A stretch of 64,000 nt of DNA from Deltaproteobacteria bacterium (GTDB lineage: Bacteria; Myxococcota_A; Polyangia; GCA-2747355). Every line of letters begins with the position of its first letter. Within the stretch, counting starts at the first letter, position 1. Both the position numbers and the translations under genes were made by a program. Location: positions 62,001 through 126,000 of the forward strand of contig JACKDQ010000005.1 of the NCBI GenBank assembly GCA_020633415.1, given 5' to 3'. Shown here one piece after another: positions 17,153 to 27,628 of the stretch. The notes under the pieces are model-generated. The model had not been told where the DNA came from, ran no database searches, and saw only the letters and a program-made list of their open reading frames with translations.

Positions 17153-17252
17153 TTGGACGGTGCTGCTCGTCGTTGCGGCGGCCGCGTTGATCGCGGCGAC
17201 GGTGGCGTTAACGGTTCTCGTGTTGAAAAAGGGCGGCGAACAGGATGAGTGA
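17142..17252 (+). CDS. 36-residue single-helix membrane peptide
   Basis: Short gene lying between two transporter genes. It starts with ATG 11 bases before the end of the symporter gene and ends 8 bases inside the following MFS gene. The product begins MLADWTVLL, continues as one uninterrupted Ala/Val/Leu helix (about residues 5-28) and ends LKKGGEQDE, i.e. one membrane segment followed by a positive then acidic tail. GGAAGG lies about 10 bp before the ATG. Small single-helix subunits next to SSS transporters are known in other systems, so a regulatory or accessory subunit of either neighbour is a reasonable inference. Confidence 0.65.
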   Translation: MLADWTVLLVVAAAALIAATVALTVLVLKKGGEQDE

Positions 17253-18597
17253 CGAGCTAAAAAAAGAGCACGCTGAGCAGGAACGCCTTTCGCTTTGGCA
17301 GAACTTCAAGCTGCTCAACAAGTCGCGCGGCTATCGGGCGGTGAACATCGCCAACTTCGGCGATGGCATCGCTTACTTTGGTCTGCTTAGCCTGTTGACG
17401 CTCTTTTTGGAGCACAACGTCGGGATGAGCGAGCAGGCGAGCGGCGTCGCGACGTCGGTCTTTACTGGCATCGTCACCGTCGCGGTGTTTACCGGTGCCG
17501 GGTTTGCCGTCGATTGGTTGGGCGTGCGTCGTGGCTTGAATCTCGCCTTGATCTTGATTCTCGGCGGTCGCGTGCTGATCGGGCTCGCGCCCGGTGCACC
17601 GTCAGCCACGCTGTTCGCCTGGTCGGGCCTGGTCGTGCTGGGTCTCGGCGAAGCGGTGATCCAGCCCGCGCTCTATGCCGGAGCCAAGGAATACGCCGAC
17701 GAGCGGACCTCGACGATGGCCTACGCGCTGATCTACGCGATCATGAACCTCGGCATCGTAATCGAGCACGCCGCCTCGCCGCTGCTTCGCGAGTGGTTTC
17801 GCGCGCGAGAAAATGATCCCCATCCCTCAGCAGGCGGTATCACCGGCGTGTATTGGGTGCTCTCCGGCGTGACCACGCTGATGCTGCTGAGCAACCTGCT
17901 GACCTTCACCAAAAAAGTCGAGCGCGAGGACCGCGTTGCAAGCGATTCGCCACGGCCAGCTGAACGCTCGAGCCGCATTGCCGCCTTGCTCGATCCGCGC
18001 TTCCTGTTCTTTATCTTCGTGCTGCTGCCGGTGCGCACGTTGTTTGCGCATCAATGGTTGACGATGCCGAGCTACGTCACGCGTTGCTTTCCCAAAGCTG
18101 TCGGACAGCGCTACGAATGGATCAGCGGTCTCAACCCACTGGTCGTGACGATCGGTGTGCCGGCGATCGCTGCGATGACTCGCGGTGTGAACGTGATCAA
18201 GATGATGATCATCGGTACCTCGATCAGCGCGCTGGCCACGCTTTTGCTCTGCACCGAACCCAATCTGACACTGCTCGTGGCCTACGTGTTGATCTTTTCG
18301 TTGGGCGAGGCGGTCTGGTCGTCGCGTTTTCTCGAATACGTTGCCGAGTTAGCGCCGACGGGGCAGGTCGGCGCTTACATGGGGATCGCTACCTTGCCGT
18401 GGTTCCTCGCCAAGACGACGACGGGCTTCTATTCGGGAGCGATGATCGCCCATTACTTACCGAAGGATGGCGCACAGCAACCGGCGACGATGTGGACGAT
18501 CTACTTTGCCATGGCGATCATCAGTCCAATCGGCTTGATCATCGCGCGCAAGTGGATCGCCCGCGGAACGCCGACGCCGGGCGAAGCTCGCGCCTAG
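17245..18597 (+). CDS. major facilitator superfamily transporter
   Basis: Membrane transporter of 450 residues with about 12 helices. The first helix (NFGDGIAYFGLLSLLTLFL) and the loop GFAVDWLGVRRGLN (MFS motif A-like, after helix 2) are seen, as is a large central loop (about 225-245) with charged residues. The FGDGIAYFGL beginning resembles POT/peptide-type carriers, but this is a weak lead. The start overlaps the upstream 36-residue peptide gene by 8 bp; uvrA starts 6 bp after the stop. Confidence 0.85.
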   Translation: MSDELKKEHAEQERLSLWQNFKLLNKSRGYRAVNIANFGDGIAYFGLLSLLTLFLEHNVGMSEQASGVATSVFTGIVTVAVFTGAGFAVDWLGVRRGLNLALILILGGRVLIGLAPGAPSATLFAWSGLVVLGLGEAVIQPALYAGAKEYADERTSTMAYALIYAIMNLGIVIEHAASPLLREWFRARENDPHPSAGGITGVYWVLSGVTTLMLLSNLLTFTKKVEREDRVASDSPRPAERSSRIAALLDPRFLFFIFVLLPVRTLFAHQWLTMPSYVTRCFPKAVGQRYEWISGLNPLVVTIGVPAIAAMTRGVNVIKMMIIGTSISALATLLLCTEPNLTLLVAYVLIFSLGEAVWSSRFLEYVAELAPTGQVGAYMGIATLPWFLAKTTTGFYSGAMIAHYLPKDGAQQPATMWTIYFAMAIISPIGLIIARKWIARGTPTPGEARA

Positions 18598-18603
18598 ACG
18601 CTC

Positions 18604-21443
<2,840 letters not shown>

Positions 21444-21447
<4 letters not shown>

Positions 21448-22211
21448 GCGCTTTGACGGGCGCGGGGATCGAGGCGCGCGGCTTGCTCAAGATGTTCGAG
21501 GACGTTGTCGCTGTCGCAGAACTCGACCTTACGATCGATCGTGGGCAGGTCTACGGTCTGATCGGCCCCAACGGCGCGGGCAAAACGACGACGCAACGCA
21601 TGCTGGCCGGTTTGCTGCAACCGACCGCCGGTGAGATCTCGATCGCTGGCCAAGACCCGCTGCGCAGCCCGCTCGAGGTCAAGCGGCGGGTCGGTTTTCT
21701 CACCGCGTCGACGGGACTGTATGGTCGTTTGACGCCCCGTGAGTTGGCCGACTTTTTCGGCCGTCTGTATGGCTTGCAGCGCGCTGAAATCCGCCAGCGG
21801 GTCAGCGAGCTCGCCGAAGAACTCGGCCTCGAGGAGTTACTCGACCGACGCTGTGAGCGCCTGAGCAGCGGCCAACGTCAGCGCGTCTCGCTGTTGCGGG
21901 CGACGTTGCATCGTCCAGCGGTGCTGATCCTCGACGAGCCGACCGCTCGGCTGGACGTACTGGCATCGCGCTCGGTCGCGCGTTTCATCGCTGAGCAGCG
22001 CAACGCCGGCGCCACCGTGTTGCTCTCGACGCACTATCTCTCGGAAGCCGAGTTACTTTGCGATCGCGTTGGCTTGCTGCACTGCGGTCGTTTGCTCGCC
22101 GAGGGAACGCCGGCCGCACTGCGGGGCGAGCATTCGACGCTCGAAGCAGCGTTTCTTGCTGCCGTCGAACGCGGCGAACGCGCCGCGGGCCCAGGCCCGG
22201 TGGTGAGCTGA
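21444..22211 (+). CDS. ABC transporter ATP-binding protein (NatA-type)
   Basis: ABC ATPase of 255 residues: Walker A GPNGAGKTT (41-49), Q-loop region VGFLTASTGLYGRLT, signature LSSGQRQRVSLLRA, Walker B VLILDEPTARLD and the H-loop STHYLSEAE. The sequence type matches sodium-extruding or drug/lipid exporters of the NatA group. Its partner permease is the next gene, whose start overlaps this stop by one base (TGATG). The GTG start overlaps the uvrA stop. Confidence 0.92.
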
Positions 22212-24172
22212 TGAGCGCCATTCGCGTGGTCTTCTTCAAGGAGCTGCTGGAGACCGTGCGCGATCGGCGCACGTTGGCGGTGATGATCCTCTTGCCGCTG
22301 GCGTTGTACCCGTTGGTTGGCATCGGCTTTAGCGAATTGATCGCCACGCAACGACAGCAGGCGGATCAGCAGGTCTCGCGGGTCGGGCTTGCCGGGCCAG
22401 AGTGGCACGAGCTGCGCCGCTTCTTGCTCGACCAGCCGCTGCTCGGCATCTCCGACGGCGCCAACGCGGAGGCGATTCGCCAGGGGCGGATCGATGCCGT
22501 GCTTCAGCTCCCTCGGCGACCCGAGGGCGAGACCGAGCGACCGCTAACGATCGAGCTGCTGTTTAACGCCAGCCTCGATCGCTCGTTGATCGCCCGCGAT
22601 CGCTTGCGCGATGCGCTCAAGGCGTTTTCCAAACGCTTGGCCGAGCAACGACTCGCGGCCCGTCGGTTGCCGGCGACGTTGTTGCGGCCGCTGGCTGTTG
22701 CCGATCGCGATCTGGCGACCAAGCGCGCGCGCGGTCAGCGCTTGATCGCGGTGATCACGCCAACGCTTGTCGTGCTGATGGTCTTGATCGGTGCCTTTTA
22801 CCCGGCGATCGACTTGACCGCCGGCGAAAAGGAGCGCGGCACGCTCGAGACCTTGCTCGCTGCTCCGGTGCCGCGTTTGTCGCTTGTGCTCGGCAAGTTC
22901 CTTGTCGTTTCCACGGTGGCGACGCTTACCGGGCTGTTCAACCTGCTCTCGCTCGGTCTAACCGTGGCCCTCGGTTTCGGTCCGGCATTCGCCAAGGCGG
23001 GGGTTGGCCTACCCAGCGCTTGGTCTTTTCTTGCGGTGGCGGCGGCGCTGATCCCGACGGCGATGTTCTTCTCCTCGCTGATGATCGCCGTCGCGGCGGT
23101 GGCGCGTAGCTTCAAAGAGGCACAGACCTTTCTGACGCCGGTCTATCTGGTCTGCGTGGTTCCGGCGTTGGTTGCTCAAGTCCCCGGTGTCGAACTCGGT
23201 TGGGGCACGGCGCTGCTGCCCGCCCTCAACATCGCGCTACTTTGTCGCGAGCTGATCTCCGGCCAGGTGGTGCTGGGGCCGGCGCTGCTCGCCGCGCTCA
23301 GCGCAACAGGCTACGCCTTGATCGCGCTGTTGATCGCTGCGCGGATCTACAATAGCGAGCGTTTGTTGTTCGGCGGTCGGCGCACTCGCTTGGCGAATGG
23401 TCGACAGCTTGCACCCGAGCCCAGCCAAGCGGGCCTGCTGTTGTTGCTGGTGATGGCCGGGATCATCTTCGTCGGTCAAGCGTTCGTCGCTCGTTCGGTG
23501 ATCGTCGGCTCGCTGGTTAACCAGTGGCTATTGATCGCGCTGCCGACGCTGCTGCTGATAAAATATGCGCGTCTCGATCCGCGCACCGTATTGTCGCTTC
23601 GTCCTGCGAGCTCGCGTGCGCTATTCGGCGCGATGCTCGCCGCTAGCGGTGCTTGGTATTTGGTCAGCGTATTGGTCGAACAGCTGCAACAGCGCCTGAT
23701 GCCGTTGCCGCCCGAGGTCTTGCGCCAGCTTGAGAACTTGCTGGTCGACCGTCAGCGACCCTTCGCCCTCGATGTGCTGGCGTTGGCGATCTCTCCAGCG
23801 ATTTGTGAAGAACTACTCTTTCGCGGGGTGATCCTCTCGGCCTCGCGTCAGGCGCTGTCCACGCGCTCCGCGGTGCTGCTCAACGGTGTGCTCTTCGGTT
23901 TGTTTCACATGTCCGCGTATCGCTTTTTTCCGACGATGCTGCTCGGCATGTTGCTGGCGTTGTTCGTCGTGCGCAGTGGCTCGATTCTGCCGGCGATGCT
24001 GTTTCACTTGCTCAACAACGCGATCACGCTGGCGGTCGCGCGGATTTACGGATCGAAGACGGCCTTTGGTCTGCTCGTGTTTAGCCTGACCAGCGCGGCG
24101 GTCTTGCTCGGCCTTTTTTTCGGTTTGCGGCGGCGGTCGATCGGCGCGGCGCCAGCGCCGGAAGAAACCTGA
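22211..24172 (+). CDS. ABC-2 permease fused to CPBP intramembrane protease
   Basis: Membrane protein of 653 residues made of two modules. The N-terminal part is an ABC-2/NatB-type permease: helix near 20-40, a large external domain, then helices from about 180 with GEKERGTLETLLAAPVPR between them. The C-terminal part (about 470-630) is a CPBP (CAAX-protease-like) module with EELLFR (E533, E534, R538), the FGLFHMS motif and HLLNNAI. Such fusions are known with NatA-type ATPases. CPBP proteins include prenyl-protein and bacteriocin-maturation proteases, so this could export and process a peptide; no substrate is evident. Confidence 0.88.
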   Translation: MSAIRVVFFKELLETVRDRRTLAVMILLPLALYPLVGIGFSELIATQRQQADQQVSRVGLAGPEWHELRRFLLDQPLLGISDGANAEAIRQGRIDAVLQLPRRPEGETERPLTIELLFNASLDRSLIARDRLRDALKAFSKRLAEQRLAARRLPATLLRPLAVADRDLATKRARGQRLIAVITPTLVVLMVLIGAFYPAIDLTAGEKERGTLETLLAAPVPRLSLVLGKFLVVSTVATLTGLFNLLSLGLTVALGFGPAFAKAGVGLPSAWSFLAVAAALIPTAMFFSSLMIAVAAVARSFKEAQTFLTPVYLVCVVPALVAQVPGVELGWGTALLPALNIALLCRELISGQVVLGPALLAALSATGYALIALLIAARIYNSERLLFGGRRTRLANGRQLAPEPSQAGLLLLLVMAGIIFVGQAFVARSVIVGSLVNQWLLIALPTLLLIKYARLDPRTVLSLRPASSRALFGAMLAASGAWYLVSVLVEQLQQRLMPLPPEVLRQLENLLVDRQRPFALDVLALAISPAICEELLFRGVILSASRQALSTRSAVLLNGVLFGLFHMSAYRFFPTMLLGMLLALFVVRSGSILPAMLFHLLNNAITLAVARIYGSKTAFGLLVFSLTSAAVLLGLFFGLRRRSIGAAPAPEET

Positions 24173-24250
24173 AGCTGTCCGATTTCTAAAGGGTCTCCGC
24201 CGTTCGGCGAAGATCCGAACGATTCCCGACCAGATCATCGGAACTTGGCG

Positions 24251-24266
24251 CGGCACATCCCTTGCA
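24251..24266 (+). promoter_or_regulatory. sigma-54-like (-24/-12) promoter element
   Basis: CGGCAC (24251-24256), five bases, TTGCA (24262-24266), matching 10 of 11 consensus positions with the exact GG-N10-GC spacing. A start site about 12 bp further would leave a 20-base leader before the ATG at 24298, containing GGGAG. This is the best sigma-54 match in the window. Confidence 0.55.
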
Positions 24267-24297
24267 CATTGGGCGGAGATTGGGAGATTTACGCTCG

Positions 24298-25089
24298 ATG
24301 ATCGTTCGTATCACGACACTCGCGGCCCTTGGCCTGTGGGTCTCGGTGGCCCAAGCCGAGCGCACGACCTTCAAGGTGGTTTCGGCGAAAGCCCGCGCAG
24401 GCACCGTTGAGATCAAGGTGAATTGGCAGCACTTCGGTAGCAAGCAGGTCGGCAAATTCTACGCCCACGCGCAGCCACCGGAGCACTACGTCAGCGAGGT
24501 CGAAAAGGGCGTCAAGCTGGGCAACGTGCCGATGTCCGAAGGCAACGGCAGCCATCGCTTTTCGATTTCAGCGGCTAGGTTGGCCAAGCGCGGTATCGTG
24601 CCCGGCAAGAAGATCGCCATCGCTGCCCACTGGGCGCCAGGTCTACATCATCGGTGGGGCACGACGTGCTGGAACACCGACGGCACCTACGTCCAACTCA
24701 AAGGCCAAGCCTGTGAGGTCCGCGCCTCGGCGCCCGGGCGTCGCTTGGTTAACCGCTTCAAAGTCGAAAAAATGACCGTCGCCAAGGATGGCAAGACGGC
24801 GACCGTTTGGCTGAGCTATGTCCAGAGCCCCGCTGGCAAACACAACGATGGGTCCGGTGTGCAGTTTTTCGCGCAGAGCGCGCTCGACGGGAAAACGACT
24901 GTGCCACTCGGCAAGCGCAACCTGGTCGCCGGCAGCAAGCAGCAGGTTCGCTTCCGGGTACCGCTCGATCAGCTCAACCTCAAACCGGGTGATCCGATCT
25001 ATTTGTCGGCGCTTTGGAAGTCGGGTTACGAGCGCAAGCCGTCGATGCGCGACAGCCAGGCGGTGTTGCCGCCGCCCAACAAGCGCTAG
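24298..25089 (+). CDS. exported protein of unknown function with two similar halves
   Basis: Protein of 263 residues with a signal peptide (1-20, ending SVAQA). No family is recognised. Two beta-rich segments look alike (FKVVSAKARAGTVEIKVNWQHFG... and FKVEKMTVAKDGKTATVWLSYVQSP...), and each is followed by a hydrophobic strand and a PG(K/D) turn then IAIAAHWAPG or IYLSALWKSG, suggesting a tandem duplicated domain. Two Cys (TTCWNT, QACEV) may pair. A sigma-54-like promoter lies just upstream. Convergent with the Crp-like regulator gene. Confidence 0.65.
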   Translation: MIVRITTLAALGLWVSVAQAERTTFKVVSAKARAGTVEIKVNWQHFGSKQVGKFYAHAQPPEHYVSEVEKGVKLGNVPMSEGNGSHRFSISAARLAKRGIVPGKKIAIAAHWAPGLHHRWGTTCWNTDGTYVQLKGQACEVRASAPGRRLVNRFKVEKMTVAKDGKTATVWLSYVQSPAGKHNDGSGVQFFAQSALDGKTTVPLGKRNLVAGSKQQVRFRVPLDQLNLKPGDPIYLSALWKSGYERKPSMRDSQAVLPPPNKR

Positions 25090-25129
25090 CTCCAGCCGCG
25101 GAACAAGCCGGGAGCGCTTTCAACAGCCG

Positions 25130-25819
25130 CTAAGAGAGCGCTCGCAGACCTTCCTGGTCGGTGACGATCACCTGGCGTCCGTCGGTGGTGATCAGTCCAT
25201 TCTGTTTGAACTGCGACAGGGTTAGGCTGACGGTCTCACGCGTTGAGCCGATCATGTTTGCCATCTCCTGATGCGTGATCTTGACCGCGACCAACGTGCC
25301 GCGCTCGTCGTCGACGCCATAATCACTGCACAGGTCGAGCAGCAGCTCGGCGAGCTTGGCGTTGACGTCTTTGAAAACCAGATCTTCTACACGCGCTTCG
25401 AGTTCCCGCCGCCTGGCGCAGAGCGCACGGCTGAGCATCAGGCCCATCGCGGCGTGGGTGCGGACCAGTGCTTCGAATTGTTCACGGTCGACCTGCATCA
25501 CCAAGGCGTTTTCCATCGCCTCGGCCATCTCTTGACGTGGCCCGCCGTCGACGATGCACGTTTCGCCGAACAGTTCTCCAGGACCGCGATAGGCCAAGGT
25601 CAGCTCTTTGCCGTCGGCGGTGACGCGCGAGATTTTCACTCGCCCGGCATTGACGAAAAACACCGTGTCGCCGGGATCGCCGGGCATGTAGATCACGCGC
25701 CGTTTGCGAGCCTCTTCTAAGACGACCGTCTCAGCCAGTCCGTTGAGCACTTCGGCTGAAAGGCAGGAAAAGAGAGGAATCTTCTTTAGATACCAAAGTG
25801 CTCGGCGATCTTCTTGCAA
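25130..25819 (-). CDS. Crp/Fnr-family transcription regulator
   Basis: Regulator of 229 residues. Residues about 12-130 form a cyclic-nucleotide-binding fold (GDPGDTVFFVNAGRVKISRV, then GELFGETCIVDGGPRQEMAEA). The phosphate-binding cassette lacks the Arg-Ser/Thr pair of E. coli CRP, so the ligand is uncertain. The helix-turn-helix (about 180-215, ITHQEMANMIGSTRETVSLTLSQFK) is typical. There is no Fnr-like N-terminal Cys cluster. The start is TTG at 25819, supported by GGAGG 6-7 bp upstream. It is divergent from the lasso B2 gene across a 212-bp gap, so it may regulate the lasso locus. Confidence 0.9.
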   Translation of the reverse strand: MQEDRRALWYLKKIPLFSCLSAEVLNGLAETVVLEEARKRRVIYMPGDPGDTVFFVNAGRVKISRVTADGKELTLAYRGPGELFGETCIVDGGPRQEMAEAMENALVMQVDREQFEALVRTHAAMGLMLSRALCARRRELEARVEDLVFKDVNAKLAELLLDLCSDYGVDDERGTLVAVKITHQEMANMIGSTRETVSLTLSQFKQNGLITTDGRQVIVTDQEGLRALS

Positions 25820-26031
25820 GCTAGTCCTCCGCGTAAGCTGCCCTAACGTTCCATCATTGTACGTTCAATTACGATAGCTAGCATACAAATCTTCCATCTT
25901 AACGTGGGCAGGCTGACATTTAATCCTTCTCCCGGGAAATCGCCAGGCATACCTGACGTCGCGCGCAGATAAGCTGCGATCAGGCGCCATTGTCGCTTGC
26001 CTCGGTGTCCGTCGATGCTTAGCTTGGCAAC

Positions 26032-26496
26032 GTGGATATCAATCGAATTGCTAAGTTGCTCGAACGGGCGCGCGAATTAACCCTCGACGATTGGCAGTTT
26101 GTCGGCGAGTCCGTGTTCGAGCTGCTCCGCGTCGATCTCAAGCTCAGTCTGCTGCCCTACAGCCGCTGGCGTGATGAGCTGCTCGAGGCTGCGCAAGCCG
26201 AGGGCGAAGCGACACCCGAAGAACTTGGGCAGGGCCTACTGCTTGTCGATCGCTTTATTTGGGCTCAGCGTCTTTACCCTCGTCGGGTGAACTGCCTGCG
26301 GCGCGCGTTGACGCTGTACCGGCTGTTTCGGCGGCGACAACTTCCGGCGACGCTAAAGATTGGGGTGACTCAAGGCCCGGGGCCGTTCGGTGCCCATGCT
26401 TGGCTCGAGCAGGACGGTGAGCCGATCTACGAGGCCGACGCCCGCGCTGCCGAGCAGCACCTGACGTTTTACTTCGACGAGCCGGTTTCGGCCTAG
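26032..26496 (+). CDS. lasso peptide leader peptidase (B2 protein)
   Basis: Cysteine protease of 154 residues of the transglutaminase-like B2 family, which cuts the leader from the lasso precursor before ring closure. The catalytic residues stand out: VNCLRRALTLYRL (Cys88), GAHAWLE (His122) and IYEAD (Asp136). The stretch PATLKIGVTQGPGPFGAHAWLE is a family hallmark. The N-terminal 75 residues are a helical extension. GTG start, weak ribosome site. It is transcribed toward the minus-strand A, C, B1 and kinase genes, with only 25 bp between its stop and the end of the kinase gene. Confidence 0.88.
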   Translation: MDINRIAKLLERARELTLDDWQFVGESVFELLRVDLKLSLLPYSRWRDELLEAAQAEGEATPEELGQGLLLVDRFIWAQRLYPRRVNCLRRALTLYRLFRRRQLPATLKIGVTQGPGPFGAHAWLEQDGEPIYEADARAAEQHLTFYFDEPVSA

Positions 26497-26521
26497 CCGG
26501 GCGAGCGCTGGAGAAGGCGCC

Positions 26522-27421
26522 TCAGTCGCGCAGTGTCGCTGCGATCTGCCTGACAGTGGTTACGGCTTCGGCCAGACGCTCGAGGTTTCGCGGCACGAAC
26601 AGCCTGAACACGCCCACCGCTTCGGCGAGTCGAGCAACCAGGTCGAGGTGTCTGGTCTGACCGATCGCTGCGCGCAGAGTATGGCGGGTGTAGCTGTGAC
26701 GCACCAGTTCGATCGCCGCTTGGGCCGTCGGTAACTGCTCGCAGCGCGGTTCGCCCGCTTCGAGCAGAAGGATCGCCGCTAGCGGCGATGTGTCGTCGCA
26801 AAATTGCTGATCGTCAACTGAGCGCAGTCGCTTGTCGTGGCCCGGCACGAGTGGTTCGACAACCGCCGGGTCTCCGCCGGTGGCGCGCAGCGCATCGGGC
26901 CATTGGCGGATCACCGGTAGCCCCGCACGCAGTTGGGGCCGCAACGGGTTCGTTTGATCGATCACCGCCACGTCGTCGCAGATCAGCTGCTGGCCGCTTG
27001 CGACGCAGGCTGCGGTCAGCGTCGATTTGCCCCGGCCCGGGTCGCCGCAAAACAGCATCGCGCTTCCATCGAGAAGCGCGCCACTACCGTGCAGGACGAG
27101 GTGTCCGCGTTGGAGGAAAATGTAGCCCAACGCGCGCCCGACGAGCAGCGGCACTGCCTCCGCAGGCATCGCCGGATCGAATTCGATCGTCAGTCGTTGA
27201 CCGCGTTCGGCGCGAAAGTAGCCCAGTGGGTCGCGAAAGCGCAGATCATCGGCCGACCCAGCGACGATCTCGTCGCCCGTCGGGTGCTCAACCTGGCCTT
27301 CAACGATGGTGATATCGCAAGGCCCAGCGTCGTCGCTGCAGCGCAGCGCGGGAAGCGATAATGACGACCGGACCATCGCCCCATGGATGCGATAGCGAGC
27401 GATTCGATGGCGCAACGGCAA
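26522..27421 (-). CDS. HPr-kinase-like lasso peptide kinase
   Basis: Protein of 299 residues related to the P-loop domain of HPr kinase. Walker A is GDPGRGKS (126-133), preceded by LVLHGSGALLDG; ICDDVAVID (147-155) gives the acidic metal-binding residues. In other lasso loci (paeninodin type) such kinases phosphorylate a serine at the precursor C-terminus. The precursor here ends Ser-Gly, so Ser58 is the likely target. The start is set at TTG 27421 because the family N-terminus (YRIHGAMVRSSLSLPAL) lies upstream of the first ATG (27376). It begins 10 bp after the precursor gene. Confidence 0.82.
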   Translation of the reverse strand: MPLRHRIARYRIHGAMVRSSLSLPALRCSDDAGPCDITIVEGQVEHPTGDEIVAGSADDLRFRDPLGYFRAERGQRLTIEFDPAMPAEAVPLLVGRALGYIFLQRGHLVLHGSGALLDGSAMLFCGDPGRGKSTLTAACVASGQQLICDDVAVIDQTNPLRPQLRAGLPVIRQWPDALRATGGDPAVVEPLVPGHDKRLRSVDDQQFCDDTSPLAAILLLEAGEPRCEQLPTAQAAIELVRHSYTRHTLRAAIGQTRHLDLVARLAEAVGVFRLFVPRNLERLAEAVTTVRQIAATLRD

Positions 27422-27431
27422 GCGTCAGGTG

Positions 27432-27611
27432 CTAGCCCGAGGCAAACGGATCGCCGCCACCGAAGGGCGGCGCGCCTTGGGTCAGTTCCTCGAACGTGCC
27501 ATGTTCGGTTAGCTGCGGCGTGGCGTATGGGAGTCGCACGTCATCGGCACGCTCGCCCGCTGGGCGTGGCAGGGTGCCGTCTTGGCGTGTGGTTTCGTTG
27601 GGTCGCTTCAT
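27432..27611 (-). CDS. lasso peptide precursor (A)
   Basis: Peptide of 59 residues between the cyclase and kinase genes. The leader (1-45) has the RRE-binding YxxPxL motif (YATPQL, 29-34), then TEHGTFEELTQ. Thr44 is at position -2, as in most lasso leaders. The predicted core (46-59) is GAPPFGGGDPFASG; Gly1 and Asp9 would form a nine-residue macrolactam, leaving a five-residue tail. ATG at 27611, with GGAG 8 bp upstream (a GTG one codon earlier is possible). Identity as precursor rests on leader motifs and gene context; core borders are inferred. Confidence 0.85.
   Translation of the reverse strand: MKRPNETTRQDGTLPRPAGERADDVRLPYATPQLTEHGTFEELTQGAPPFGGGDPFASG
27435..27476 (-). other. predicted lasso core peptide
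   Basis: Encodes the last 14 residues of the precursor, GAPPFGGGDPFASG. The Asp at core position 9 is the only acidic residue, so ring size is fixed if Gly1 is the N-terminus. Phe11 in the tail is the only bulky residue near the ring plane and the likely plug. Confidence 0.7.
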
Positions 27612-27628
27612 CACCGTTACTCCGTTTC

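Noticed and set aside
22058..22210. N-terminal extension of the ABC permease/CPBP fusion
   Set aside because: It is the shadow of the ABC ATPase gene in another frame; the ATG at 22211 overlaps the ATPase stop and begins the conserved permease.
25831..25950. Possible -35/-10 pairs for the Crp-like gene (TTGAAC, TTGTAT)
   Set aside because: None has a matching -10 at 16-18 bp; the region is AT-rich but no promoter can be fixed.
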